From positions 18,663,418 to 18,727,417 of the forward strand of contig NC_069084.1 in the NCBI RefSeq assembly GCF_947172395.1: 64,000 nt of DNA. The letters are read 5' to 3'. Below the pieces are notes generated by a model. The model ran no database searches. It was not told the DNA's origin and saw nothing but the letters and a program-made list of their open reading frames with translations. This DNA is from Bicyclus anynana (taxonomy: Eukaryota > Arthropoda > Insecta > Lepidoptera > Nymphalidae). The position numbers and the translations under genes were made by a program. This document shows positions 11,066-22,260 of the stretch, in pieces. Numbering within the stretch: the first letter of the stretch is position 1; every line of letters begins with the position of its first letter.

Positions 11066-14000
11066 CTAGTGGTCTTCTACTTCTTGCTCCTGTTCTTCGT
11101 CAAATTCGGCATCCTCGTCAGCGGTAGCCTCCTGGTACTGCTGGTATTCCGAAATTAGATCGTTCATGTTGCTCTCGGCCTCCGTGAACTCCATCTCGTC
11201 CATGCCCTCGCCGGTGTACCAGTGCAAGAACGCCTTGCGCCTGAACATGGCCGTGAACTGCTCCGAGATGCGCTTGAACAGCTCCTGGATGGCGGTGGAG
11301 TTGCCGATGAAGGTGGCGGCCATCTTGAGCCCGCGGGGCGGGATGTCGCACACGGCGGTCTTCACGTTGTTGGGGATCCATTCCACGAAGTAGGACGAGT
11401 TCTTGTTCTGGATGTTGAGCATCTGCTCGTCCACTTCCTTCATGGACATGCGGCCGCGGAAGATGGATGCGACGGTGAGGTAGCGGCCGTGTCGAGGGTC
11501 GCAAGCGGCCATCATGTTTTTAGCGTCGAACATTTGTTGTGTGAGCTCGGGTACTGTGAGCGCGCGGTACTGTTGGCTGCCGCGAGACGTGAGTGGCGCG
11601 AACCCAGTTATGAAAAAGTGAAGACGTGGGAACGGGACCATGTTGACGGCCAGTTTGCGGAGATCCGCATTCAGCTGGCCGGGGAACCTGAGGCAGGTGG
11701 TGACGCCGGACATGGTAAGTGACACTAGGTGGTTGAGGTCGCCGTACGTGGGGGTGGACAGTTTCAGCGTGCGGAAGCAGATGTCGTATAGAGCCTCGTT
11801 ATCGATGCAGAAAGTTTCATCTGTATTTTCGACTAGTTGATGGACTGATAGTGTGGCATTGTAGGGTTCTACGACTGTGTCTGACACTTTGGGCGAGGGG
11901 ACGACGGAGTAGGTGTTCATGATTCTGTCGGGGTACTCTTCTCTGATCTTGGAGATGAGCAGCGTGCCCATGCCGGAGCCCGTGCCGCCGCCCAGCGAGT
12001 GCGTGAGCTGGAAGCCCTGCAGACAGTCGCACGACTCGGCCTCCTTGCGCACCACGTCCAGGACCGAGTCCACGAGCTCGGCGCCCTCCGTGTAGTGGCC
12101 CTTGGCCCAGTTGTTGCCGGCGCCCGACTGCCCGAACACGAAGTTGTCCGGGCGGAAGATCTGTCCGAAAGGCCCCGAGCGCACGGAGTCCATGGTGCCG
12201 GGCTCCAAGTCGACCAGGATGGCGCGGGGCACATACTTGCCGCCGGACGCCTCGTTGTAGTACACGTTGATGCGCTCAAGCTGCAGGTCCGAGTCGCCGT
12301 GGTAGGCGCCGGTGGGGTCGATGCCGTGCTCATCGGAGATTATTTCCCAGAACTGTGGACAAGAAAATACAGCTTCTATTAAAAAAAAATATATCTAACA
12401 AATCAACACAAACACGTGAATACAATTCTTCATTATTGGATATAAGTGGATTAGCAACATAACTTAAGTACACTATAGACTTTATGAGTCAGCGTCGCCT
12501 AGACAACAGGATTAGTAACACAAACCTTCGGAACTACATTTAGAAATGTGGATTGTTAATGGAAATTGGAAGGAAATAAAGTATGTAGTTAAGCCGATAA
12601 GTCGGTCTGGTTTTGGTAGCGAGTGCTAGGACAAGCTCTCCTACACGTCCAATTAAAACTTGATTTCGCCAAATCCGATTACCTGCCTACTCAAGTAACC
12701 ACCTACACTAAAATGATCACAGCTGTATATCTAAAGCCAAATAGGTATTTATGAATAGGCTTCGTTCGCGACTTTTCCGTGTTGTTACTCATCATCATCA
12801 TGTTCCTTTTTGGATGATTTATAGTACAGGTAACTTATTCTAGAAAATATAACATTATAGCTACTAAAAATTCTGAAGCTTATTTATGATTTCATTGTCG
12901 AAAGTTGGCAGCTTTAATAGTTCACTTCTCAAACAATAGAAACAATAGATCTCGAAATTTAAAACAGGTTTTGAGAAGACATTCACAGGCAGGTAAAGAA
13001 CACATTTAGGTACAAGGGTAAACATGGGGTATGAAAACGGGGTTTATAAAGTTTTATAGAAGTATGTTCCGAAGGTAGATAAAATTGAAAAATTATCTTT
13101 TGTTTTAAACACCTATTGAATTCGAATTGGTTGAAGAAATACACTAAAACCCCAATATAATTTAAATATTATGACTTAAATCCGAATAGTAGGCGGGCGT
13201 AACAGTAGACAATTTTTAGCCGGAAAGGACATGTCCCAATTTTTTATGGAGGCTGGGCCTCTTTTCAATTGTCAATTAAGCAGAACAAATTATTTTTATC
13301 TTAAAAGAACATAAAATATAGGGCTTGAAACCCAAAACAAAAAATTTTTGGAACCCGCATTTTTTTTAAATTAATTAAATAAAATTATTTTTTCATTAGT
13401 TGACAACATTCATTAAGTATTTTTATCATGGCCACACGCTTGTAACTCACACCCTGACAGATTGTCAGTGATCTTCGTGTAGTAGCGTTCGTATATGGCG
13501 TTTTTAAAGCAATTTAAGGATTTTTTTGTTTATGCCTCTTTGTCAACGATTTAATGTTTCTTTTTAACTTGTGTCTTATTGACATTTGACAATATTACAT
13601 GACATTGGCAGCTTACAATTCCAGGTATTTTTATTGACTATTTTGAACATTTTTACTGTATTGTCTATGTTAAATTTGTAAACAAGGGAGCAAAGCAAAA
13701 AAAATATTTATCTAATTAATGCGGGTTCCAAAAATTCTGAAAAATAATCAAGCAATCATGATTCTTTGCTATAAAAGAGCTGGACCTGGACACAGACATT
13801 GAATTAAACATGACCAATATTCGCTTTTCTCGAAATCGTGTGTGTCTAGCATCGAACAGCAGTCGTCCGACGAACGGAGATTGAACCTTGATACTTTCTG
13901 ACCTAGACTGTGGGGTCTAAACTATTAAAGCTTCAGTCCTAAACTATGTAACCTATGCATGTAAAACAGCAAATCAAAGTGCTCTGCCAAGTTAATAATT

Positions 14001-15871
14001 TTCCACTCAATGGTTTCTAGTAGGTATTTGAGCTGGACTGTATAGGTACTTCATTTATCCAATTAGTTAACTATTAAGAAGTTTGAACACTCTTGCCAGT
14101 TATATTTACAAAGTGTAGACAAGAAAATACATAATTAGGTATTTTATTAGACATGAATTTAAAGTGTGCTCCAGTGTTGGCTCGTTTCCATCACAGCGGC
14201 TTGAATCCGCTGACATTAACCAAAATTCCTGACGAGACATTTTTCTGCATTTAGAGGCAAAACGACATTTTGTCCGATTTACAGAATACAGTGACTTGAC
14301 GAGTTCTTCAAAAGAATTCTTCACGAAATTTGGATTTTTCACAAATTTCGCGAGAACTAATTCAGAGTAGGTATAATCTAGAATTCCAAATGTTCCATTC
14401 AGTAGTTTTTGCGTGAATGAGTAACAAATATTAGTCATACAAACTTTTGCGTTATTGTATTTAACACTATTAAGTGAGTATCTAGTTACATAAAAACATT
14501 CCCATGCATAAATCCCCCTGGAATTTTATCACAAAAGAATGACGCAGCTGGTAAAAATACAGTAAAGGGAGATAGGGTACCGGGTTCGTAGGTAGGTACA
14601 TCTTATTGTATTGTAACTCAGTTCAGACGTTACAAATTCTGTGCTCCGATTGGTTCGCCCTTATCAGAGGGACGCGCAACCTTGAAATTGAAATAGGACA
14701 CAACTATGCGCACACTAACGGTTTTTCTTCTTTTATGGCGGCAATTATGGCCTGCTAGCTACCTAGTAGCTAAATACTATACTTAAAAAAGTGATTTGAA
14801 TATCTGGAAAACATTCCCGCAACAACTGTTAAGCAATTTATATAAAATTTGTTACTCTAATAGTTTATGCCTATTGATTAACACTGAACCGAGTGAACAG
14901 GAAAAATGAGGCTGAGCGCTGTGTAAAAGTGCCATAATTTGTCTTTTTGTTGATTTTTTCTATAATTTTAACATAATTACACTATTTTGTTGATTTCTTT
15001 GGAAATTAAATAAAAAACCTATCAGATAAAGTCATTGTTCTTAACTTAAAATATTTATAATGAATCAAATTGAATTACCTACTCAATAAAAGGCTGAGTA
15101 ATGGGTACTTTACCCTACCTTTTCTTAATCCTTGAATATCTAGATGAGCCAAAGTCAATAGATAATATAGAAAGTGATCGCAGAGCCAAGATGATCAAGT
15201 CAAGTCAAGATGACGCATTCGTTAGCAAATTAACAATTTAACAGGTTCATGATCATGACGTGACATACGAGTAGATTCAGAATTGAAAGTTCGAATTTCA
15301 AACAAAATCATTGATTTTCACAAAGCATAATTCAAATAAAGAATTTGTGAAATTGCGGCCGGCAAATGGCGTCAAGTAAGAACAAACACGTGGACTTATC
15401 CGTAACACCGAATTAGAAAAGAAAACGTCGCGGCCGCGGTAAAACGAGCAGACAAAAAGTAAAATTCAAGTGAAGTAAGGATTCTCAATGGAACTATATC
15501 GCTTATTCTGAAAAGCATATTAGTAAAATTCAGTCAGGTCAAGGTACGGTAAGTACTTAATCAACTTTTTGAAAATTGTAGGAAAAAAATTTAAACTAAT
15601 GAGTTAAGTACTACTGAAACTTTATTTCGTTTCTAATGTTGATTAAACAGTACATTAATCAAGTAAATAGGTATCTAGCCTCATCTATATTCTGCACAGA
15701 CTATTTCACGGGCTCACCTCTGCGAGGCACGCAGGCGTCACAAAATGCCGGCCGCGCATTCTCAGACGTTAGGACAAAAAAAGGCAAAAAATCTATATAA
15801 AAACGTTACAATACCTTAGCGCCGATCTGGTTTCCGCACTGACCGGCCTGGATATGTACGATTTCCCTCAT
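11066..15871 (-). CDS. Beta-tubulin gene A (complete, two exons, 447 aa)
   Basis: Exons are 15815-15871 and 11066-12352, joined in phase 0 across a GT-AG intron of 3462 bp. Beta-tubulin forms the GTP-exchanging half of the tubulin dimer in microtubules. Visible family marks are the MREI start, the GGGTGSG nucleotide-binding loop near residues 140-146, the standard 447-residue length and an acidic tail ending EQEVEDH. It differs from gene B at residues 7 (I/L), 200 (F/Y), 267-268 (IT/MP), 279 (Q/R), 315 (S/A), 419 (I/V) and 440 (Q/H), A given first. Phe200, Ile267-Thr268, Ser315 and Ile419 depart from the common animal sequence, so A looks like the more specialised isotype. I cannot assign an isotype number or tissue. 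The start is fixed by the invariant N-terminus. Confidence 0.96.
12353..15814 (-). other. Intron 1 of beta-tubulin gene A
   Basis: AT-rich with no coding exon I can support. The first about 80 bases after the donor (15738-15814) match the start of the gene C intron, and patches at 14625-14730 and 15360-15480 also have gene C counterparts. The last 13 bases before the acceptor match gene B, then similarity stops. No SINE or LINE copy was recognised here, unlike the other large introns. Confidence 0.7.
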
Positions 15872-16090
15872 TTTGTGATTGTGAACTTAAATTACTTAAC
15901 AATTGACACTATTTAATATTTTCTGCTCCGCACGCACCACGTACTTCCGTGGTCCGTGGCTGTTTGAAGAATAGTGAAGTGAGCTCCGAACTGAATGTAG
16001 TCGCCGTTCGCTGCGCGCTCTCGAAAGCGGGTTATCGAACACCGAGTGATGTGAAAAGTTTATCGACAACATTTGTCGCATTGCGACATC
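15872..16090 (-). promoter_or_regulatory. Probable promoter and 5'UTR of beta-tubulin gene A
   Basis: Homologous to the region upstream of gene C. It contains the inverted repeat TGTCGCA-T-TGCGACA at 16074-16088. A TCAGT motif on the minus strand at 15990-15994 fits the arthropod initiator and would give a 5'UTR of about 120 bases. No TATA box is seen at the expected distance. The start-site call is inference. Confidence 0.45.
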
Positions 16091-16537
16091 AATTTGAAAA
16101 TGGTATAAAATATCGTATATGAATTCAATTCAACTTCCTTGAATTATAACTTATACTCGTACAATAAGTTGTTAGGAACGGGTACAAATATTTGTACTTA
16201 TTAGTTACAGTTCTGCTATTTTCTAATCATTCGACGATTTATTATTTAGGATTATGAGTCACGTATTTTGATCGATAATTGAACTGAGTTTGCGCAACCC
16301 TTGCCTCGCTGAGATTATGATGTATGACTCAAGTCTGACTTTGGTCTATAATTCTCATCTCAAAATCAACTTTTGAGCTTGAAATTGAAATATTAATAGG
16401 TGACTTGAAATTCGATTAATACCTAACTATGGGATGAAATAATGAACCATTTAAAATATCCCATGGAATATCGTTAGATATCATTAGACATACGTAGGTA
16501 GATATACTATATGTATAATAAGTTATGGGTAGCAGCC

Positions 16538-16594
16538 TTAGACCATTAATAAGATTTATAGAATAAGAATTAAAAGAAGTTATTAATGGTCTAA
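16538..16594. mobile_element. 57-bp fold-back element with 10-bp flanking direct repeats
   Basis: Perfect 15-bp inverted arms (TTAGACCATTAATAA) at 16538-16552 and 16580-16594 surround a 27-base AT-rich centre. The same 10 bases, GGTAGCAGCC, occur on both sides (16528-16537 and 16595-16604), as expected for a target-site duplication. Too short to code for anything. Confidence 0.6.
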
Positions 16595-16860
16595 GGTAGC
16601 AGCCCTAACTATGATCCAATCTTAGCAAAATCCGAATTGTTGTTCAATTTGACTTACCTAAAATAAGTGATTCAATTTAATCCAATTCTTTTGCTAACTG
16701 TAATCCAAGTAAAATGTAAATACCGTTCAAAATAAAAATTCTTTTTGCTTAATCAATTTTTAATGCATCTGCAAAAACAAACTAAAGTACATAAGTAGTT
16801 AGGTACTCATAGTTTTGGAGTTTACCCTATGTGTTAATCTATATGTATAAACTAACCAAC

Positions 16861-17010
16861 TTCATCCTAGACACCCCTTTTCGGTTTCTACGCGACATCG
16901 TACCGGAACGCTATCGCTTGGCGGTACGTCTTTGCGGGTAGCGTGGTAACTAGCACACACACACAGCCGAAACCTCCCACCTCCCACCAGCCATCTCAAT
17001 CGGCCCAGCT
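16861..17010 (-). mobile_element. SINE-A fragment
   Basis: Contains the reversed core of SINE-A (CACCCCTTTTCGGTTTCTAC, GCTTGGCGGTACGTCTTTG) and reaches AATCGGCCCAGC just short of the B box. Both ends are missing, and a short CA run is inserted. Confidence 0.75.
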
Positions 17011-17545
17011 GATACTGCTGATACCAGAACTTCACTATCCAAAGCTATATGGACTAACCGTAATGACTGGACCAATGAGGCAGTTCATTTATTCACAGTA
17101 TTAGTAGAATATTATCACCGGAGCCATCGGGTCAACGACCTGTTATCGTAAAGTTTGATGGCAACAAAATAATGTGCCCACTAATTACTATTTAATGAAT
17201 GTCTTCAATGGCTTCTGCTCAAATCTCAACTGCTGAATAGGTTCAATGGTTAGCCTGTTTAACTATAAACCATGAGGTGCGAGATTCTTATAATAATTTT
17301 AAAATAAGTATCAAATCAAACTAAATATGTATTTCCAAATTTATATTGGAACATGGAAGTTTGCACAGCTTTGTATGAGTATCTTAAAAAGAGAGGTGAA
17401 GATAAACAATTTTATATTAGCTATATAAAATTTTATTGTCTAGGCGAAATGTTTGAGATAAATGGACATCAGCTATTTTGGTTTCTGCAATAGAAACTCT
17501 TTCAACGAATCAGAAGTCTTTTGATATAATTATGGTGGTTGGTTT

Positions 17546-17825
17546 TAGTGACGTAGCGTGTCTCGGAGGGGCCCTGTAACAAAATTAGTTGGGGGGCCTA
17601 AAATTACCTCAAAAAGAAAATAAATAAATATGACAGAATATTTAACCTATAAAAGATGTTTCCGTTATTCCAACTTTTGGGCGCACGCTTAACTTAACCA
17701 GGGACAAAAAGAGATTGTGGATAACCTATATTTTACATTTTTTTTGCTTTCACACGTAAGGGGCCCCTGTAGACCGGGAGCCCCGTATCATTGATACGGC
17801 TGTCACGGCGTTAGCTACGCCCCTG
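17546..17825. mobile_element. hAT-type MITE, 280 bp
   Basis: Ends TAGTGACGTAGC and GCTACGCCCCTG are inverted repeats close to the hAT terminal consensus CAGGGGCGTAGC. Flanks GTTGGTTT (17538-17545) and GTTGGTTG (17826-17833) form an 8-bp target duplication with one mismatch. It is related, in inverse orientation, to 44783-45045 (shared GGGGCCCCT and CACACGTAAG-type blocks). The right end is 42 bp beyond the MADF-BESS stop codon. Confidence 0.75.
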
Positions 17826-17867
17826 GTTGGTTGTCTTTCAAATATTCCTGAACATTTTGGCTTAGGA

Positions 17868-19609
17868 TTATAAAGTTGAGTTGGAGTTTGGCGCACTAGA
17901 GTCCCGGCGTTCGTCAATGAACAGTTGATTAATTTTGACCATTAACACGTCTCTACGGTCTTCGGAAAGTCGGCGTAACTTTTTGGCTATAAGTAGGCCA
18001 AAGACTGAGCATTCATCATCTTCATGTTTGAACCTGTGCTTGGCTTGAAGCTCGTACATATTTTTCACAAACTTGAAGGTTTGCTCCATATGGCTTTGCT
18101 GGCTCAATTCGAGTGGGTCGTGTTGTCTTCTTTTAGATGCCCTGGATGCTGCTGGTGTGTTGTCTTCGTTGGATGGCTGGTAGTGTTGGGGCGACGACGT
18201 GGACTGCTCTGTATAATATTCTTCTTCTTCGTAAACATCATTGCTTTCGGAATTTTCTACTACAACCACATGGCATTCGTCCTAAAAAAGAAATATTTTA
18301 CTTGCCAATGGAATCACAGTCACAAAATATTCCGTATTTAATGGCGTCTACAGATTCGCATCGCATCGCAACAAACGTATTTTTAATTTTTCGGTAAGCA
18401 GATAAAATACATATAGTATGATTTTCTAAACCTACAAAGAATACTAAAATCCGTTTGATGCGATGCGTCCGATACGTACAATGCGGAGCAGTGGACGCCT
18501 GCCATTATAGTTAAAGGAGAGAGGATATGGAACTAAGCACTGACCACGTGGACCACGACAGAACTTCCGTAGTTTCTCTAGTAATTCCTGTTCCCATGGG
18601 AATACGGAGTAAAATATCATACTATGTTACCTATAAGAGGAGGAGGAGGTATGTTATTCATTGATCTAATGTACTCGTAGTTTCTTTAGTGGATAAATTA
18701 ATTTTAAATTTTTTTTTTTTTTTTTTTTATTCTTTACAAGTTAGCTCTTGACTACAATCTCACCTGATGGTAAGTGATGATGCAGCCTAAGATGGAAGCG
18801 GGCTAACTTGTTAGGAGAAGGATGAAAATCCACACCCCTTTTCGGTTTCTACACGGCATCGTACCGGAACGCTAAATCGCTTGGCGGTACGTCTTTGCCG
18901 GTAGGGTGGTAACTAGCCACGGCCGAAGCCTCCCACCAGCCAGACCTGAACCGAAAATCAAGTCTTGTATTGTCTTTGTAATATTTGTTTAGATGTCTAG
19001 AGGTATAAACATTAACTACCGATATTCGGCTCACGGTTGAGCACGAGTCTCCTCTCAGAATGAACGGGGTTAGGCTAATAGTCCACAACGCTGGCCCAAT
19101 GCGGATTGACACACATGCATTCTTAGGTATACAGATTTTCACATGACATTTTTCCTTCACCGTGATATTTAATTTCATAAATAATATGACATTTTGACAA
19201 TGTTCGTAGCCGACCGTTACGTCATACATAAATGTCATTGTTTAAATTAATAGTTATTCATACATACATCTACTTTTGTAGTGTTGAAGCAAGTATATAC
19301 AGGTCCCAAGAAACTGTCCATAAAAGAATAAGCGAACCACGTGGGTTGGTAAACGTCACTCGGATCAGATACAGAGTCTTCTGACCGTTTGATCTTCTTC
19401 CGATACCCTCTGTAAGCAGACATCAGGGACTCCTTCTTCCTCTTCAACTCTTGGACAGAGTACTCCATCCCCAAATCCTCTTTGATATTAAGCCACGCTT
19501 CGTCTAAGCATTGCCTATTTTTGTGACCTTTATGTTTAGGGTCCCATATGCAAGAGTGTGATCGGTAAAGTTCTAAGAACTTCAAAATGGTTGAATTATC
19601 CCAATTCAT
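17868..19609 (-). CDS. MADF-BESS domain protein (two exons, 240 aa)
   Basis: Exons are 19301-19609 and 17868-18281, phase 0, joined at a GTATAT donor and a TTTTTTAG acceptor. Residues about 9-100 form a MADF domain (FLELYRSHSCIWDPKHKGH, DEAW, ELKRKKESLMSAYR, then VYQPTWFAYSFM). The middle is acidic, then rich in Ser, Gln and Asn. Residues about 191-226 (DECSVFGLLIAKKL, then VKINQLFID) match a BESS motif. MADF domains bind DNA in a Myb-like way and BESS motifs mediate protein contacts, so this is probably a nuclear transcriptional regulator; its target is unknown. The ATG follows an acceptor-like TTTTGTGTTGCAG, so an upstream 5' exon is likely. The intron carries SINE-A and SINE-B copies. No specific ortholog is recognised. 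Confidence 0.85.
18710..18952 (-). mobile_element. SINE-A copy in the MADF gene intron
   Basis: Begins, read in reverse, with a poly-T run (the SINE A-tail) and extends through the core to CCACCAGCCAGACCT. The tRNA-type head is missing. Confidence 0.85.
19010..19176 (-). mobile_element. SINE-B fragment in the MADF gene intron
   Basis: Contains the reverse of the SINE-B 3' half: GAGTCTCCTCTCAGAATGA, CGCTGGCCCAATGCGGATTG, then TTTTTCCTTCACCGTGATAT. The head is absent. Confidence 0.75.
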
Positions 19610-20689
19610 CGTCTGCAACACAAAACACTATAAAGAAGTCATAGGCCTCCTCCAAGAAAGTTACCACCTTAGCCCAATAAGCGAGATACTTATAAAACTT
19701 TTTTCTTATAAAGTTAGTATGCCAATTATTTTTTTAACTACTGAACTGATTTTGGTGAAACTTGCATCTAATATATTTTCTGCATTACATCTTTTACTTT
19801 TTGAGATATGCATGCATCGACATACATAAATGTGTGTACATAAAATTAATAAAAGTGGCCGCTATTTTGAAAAATATGTGTATGTCTGTCTAAATAAAAA
19901 TGGCGACATAGGTCTGCCTATACATACAGTAATATTTTTCAAACTGAGAGAAGTCCGCACTGAACGCTAAAAAAATATGGCAAAGGCGCTTGCTTATACA
20001 CTTTCAAATATCTGACGAATACATGGAGATACAAGCAAACATGCCGCCAAATACTGTCACAAATAGTTTTTAATGTTTACCACACAATGCTTAGACGCTT
20101 AGATTATTAATATACAAAATCTATGCTAGCTAGACATTATTACATACATACCGATCGATTTGGCAACACTTTCTCCTTTTTTTTTACAGGCGAATATATG
20201 TATACGTGTACACTGGCCAGCACTGCGCGCGTTTGTGAATGCGGCCAACACGTAGTTGCGTAAGTGGCGCATATGTGTGTGCCTGTTGGCCTAATGTGAC
20301 CAAACGGCCCGCTTTAGGCGAGATAGTCCGGCTTTTAAGCGGACGTTGTTTTTAGCCAGTGCATTTGACTCTTTTTGACAGATAGGTATCTAGATTTATC
20401 ACAAAGATGAGACAAATTTATATGAAGCCCAGGCCAGGTTAGTGAACAAATGAATGAAATAATAGAACATAAAAAATAGTATTATAATCCGCGAACATAC
20501 GTCTATAATAAAAAAAAAATTCGACGACTTGAGAAGTTGGTTAAATATGGCTGATTTCGGAAATAAGTAGTGGTAAATTTTGTTAATTTTCTTGAATAAC
20601 TTGGAAACTAGGTAAGTATTTATTTTAAAATTACAAAAAAGGAATAAGGGTTAAAAATGTTCACGTAAGCTACCATTTTATTTATTTAT

Positions 20690-20740
20690 TCATTTACAGA
20701 CTTACACTAACATTACAGGTTATCCCCAATTCGCTAGTGT
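20690..20740 (-). repeat. Repeat end, probable reversed LINE 3' tail
   Basis: Shares CTTACACTAACATTACAGG and TTATCCCCAATTC with 37672-37704, both preceded by (TTTA)n. A (TTTA)n start reads as a reversed microsatellite tail of a non-LTR element. Confidence 0.45.
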
Positions 20741-21241
20741 AGCCATATACACTTTACAATTAACAAAAAACTAAAACAATAAAAAATCATAAACTTAACT
20801 TATCTAGGTACTATAACAAATAGCCCACTGGGCAGCCTTTGTGAGTTCATGTTTTAATGTTTAGATATCACACTCACGGAAATAACGGAAAACGTTACAT
20901 TGACTAATATTGTATACCAAATAGGGTTACAAAGAGGATATGAGTTTACATTTTGCTCTGAGACTTTGAAGAAAGTCGTAGGAGTCTTCTATTAATAAAT
21001 TCTAAGCTTCTATTTACCGTTGCACATGTAACAAACAAATACGATGTCTATGGATCGACTGAAGCGTGGCCACATTACACAGTTTCTAGTGGTTCCTAGC
21101 GACGAACGCTGCGATATTGTGTGAGTATTCACCGACAAAATGCGCAAAGTGCCTGCGACTTCAGCCGAAGGTCCTGCGAATTTACCCGAAGTGTTTGCGT
21201 GCGGCATAGCTCCGACGCGACGTGCCGAAGTCTGCCGAATA

Positions 21242-21319
21242 TTTGTCCACAGACTGGTATGTGGACAAACATTCCTCATACACATACACACACGTATCGC
21301 GATAACGCCTTATCGCGAT
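21242..21319. repeat. Two adjacent perfect hairpins
   Basis: First: arms TTTGTCCACA at 21242-21251 and 21260-21269 with an 8-base loop. Second: arms ATCGCGATAA at 21296-21305 and 21310-21319 with a 4-base loop. They are 26 bases apart and separated by a CA-rich stretch. Confidence 0.75.
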
Positions 21320-21469
21320 GTATGCGGCCAAGGTGCAACAGAACAAATTATTTTTCTTGGACCATACTTGTACCTTCATAAACGTTTTCTGTGATAGAGG
21401 GTAGGTACTAATAATACGCTAGCTATTAAGGTGTAGGGATACTGCTCTGCGTTCTTTTGCTTATTGATC

Positions 21470-21560
21470 AAATTCATTAATTTCAAGTAGGTTTAATTTA
21501 CAAGAACTATTGAACTTCAAGTTTGACTACTTATAGCGGATCTACCACCGACTCGAAATG
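21470..21560 (+). mobile_element. Fragment of a dispersed repeat (TTTCAAGTAGG ... TCTACCACCG)
   Basis: Resembles 8620-8710: both have ATTTCAAGTAGG, TTTACAAG and then TCTACCACCG about 70 bases later. Probably the 3' end of an old LINE. Class not resolved. Confidence 0.4.
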
Positions 21561-21970
21561 CAGGTTCTTCTAAAATGAGCAGGCATTAAAATAACCACAA
21601 AGTTAATGACAAAAAATATATACGGTTGAATTGAGAAACCTCCTCTTTTTTTTGAAGTCGGTTAAAAAGTAGGTAGGTACGTATGTAAGTACCTAGTTTC
21701 TTAACTAGAAATTATACTTAAAGGATTCCATACTTACATCCCTGATGGTACGTAAAATATACCTAATTATTTTTGTATTTAGGTATATCTTAAGATACAC
21801 TCGTACTTAACATACATTAGATGATATTATAATTTGTAAATATCATAATTTGTACCTACTCGTATATGTAAATACCTAGGTATATGAAAAGCCAATTATC
21901 GAAACTACATGAAGGGGTGGAAAATGTTGACAATGACATGGACGATAATTTGGCGATTAAGGTTTTTTTA

Positions 21971-22214
21971 TTTGGTCCAGGTCTGGCTGGTGGGAGGTTT
22001 TGGCCGTGGCTAGTTACCACCCTACCGGCAAAGACGTACCGCCAAGCGATTTAGCTTATCGATAACGTGATAATAAGCTACGATGCCGTGTAGAAACCGA
22101 AAGGAGTGTGGATTTTCATCTTCCTCCTAACAAGATAGCCCGTTTACACCTTAGATTGCATCATTACAGGTGAGATTGTAGTCAAGGGCTAACTTGTAAA
22201 GAATTAAAAAAAAA
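21971..22214 (+). mobile_element. SINE-A copy lacking its tRNA-type head, with hairpin insertion
   Basis: Runs from TTGGTCCAGGTCTGGCTGG through the core to AGGGCTAACTTG and an A-rich tail. In the core the usual GTTCCGG block is replaced by about 25 bases (22050-22078) that themselves form a hairpin with arms TAGCTTAT and ATAAGCTA. Confidence 0.85.
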
Positions 22215-22260
22215 GTTTGTTGTCAATACAACATGCCTCGTACAGCAAGGCTATGGGTCT

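Larger units (their letters stand above)
16091..17867. other. Intergenic region between gene A promoter and the MADF gene
   Basis: About 1.8 kb without a gene. It holds a small fold-back element, a SINE-A piece and a hAT-type MITE, listed separately. The remainder is AT-rich with no recognisable content. Confidence 0.65.

Noticed and set aside
11222..11722. Plus-strand open frame of 166 codons across tubulin gene A (with a similar one at 24085-24705)
   Set aside because: It is the antisense shadow of a GC-rich beta-tubulin exon. Its length comes from codon bias and it has no homology of its own.
2759..15871. The exon at 2759-2815 as an alternative first exon of gene A
   Set aside because: It is downstream of the gene A body on the minus strand, so it cannot be spliced to it in the normal direction.
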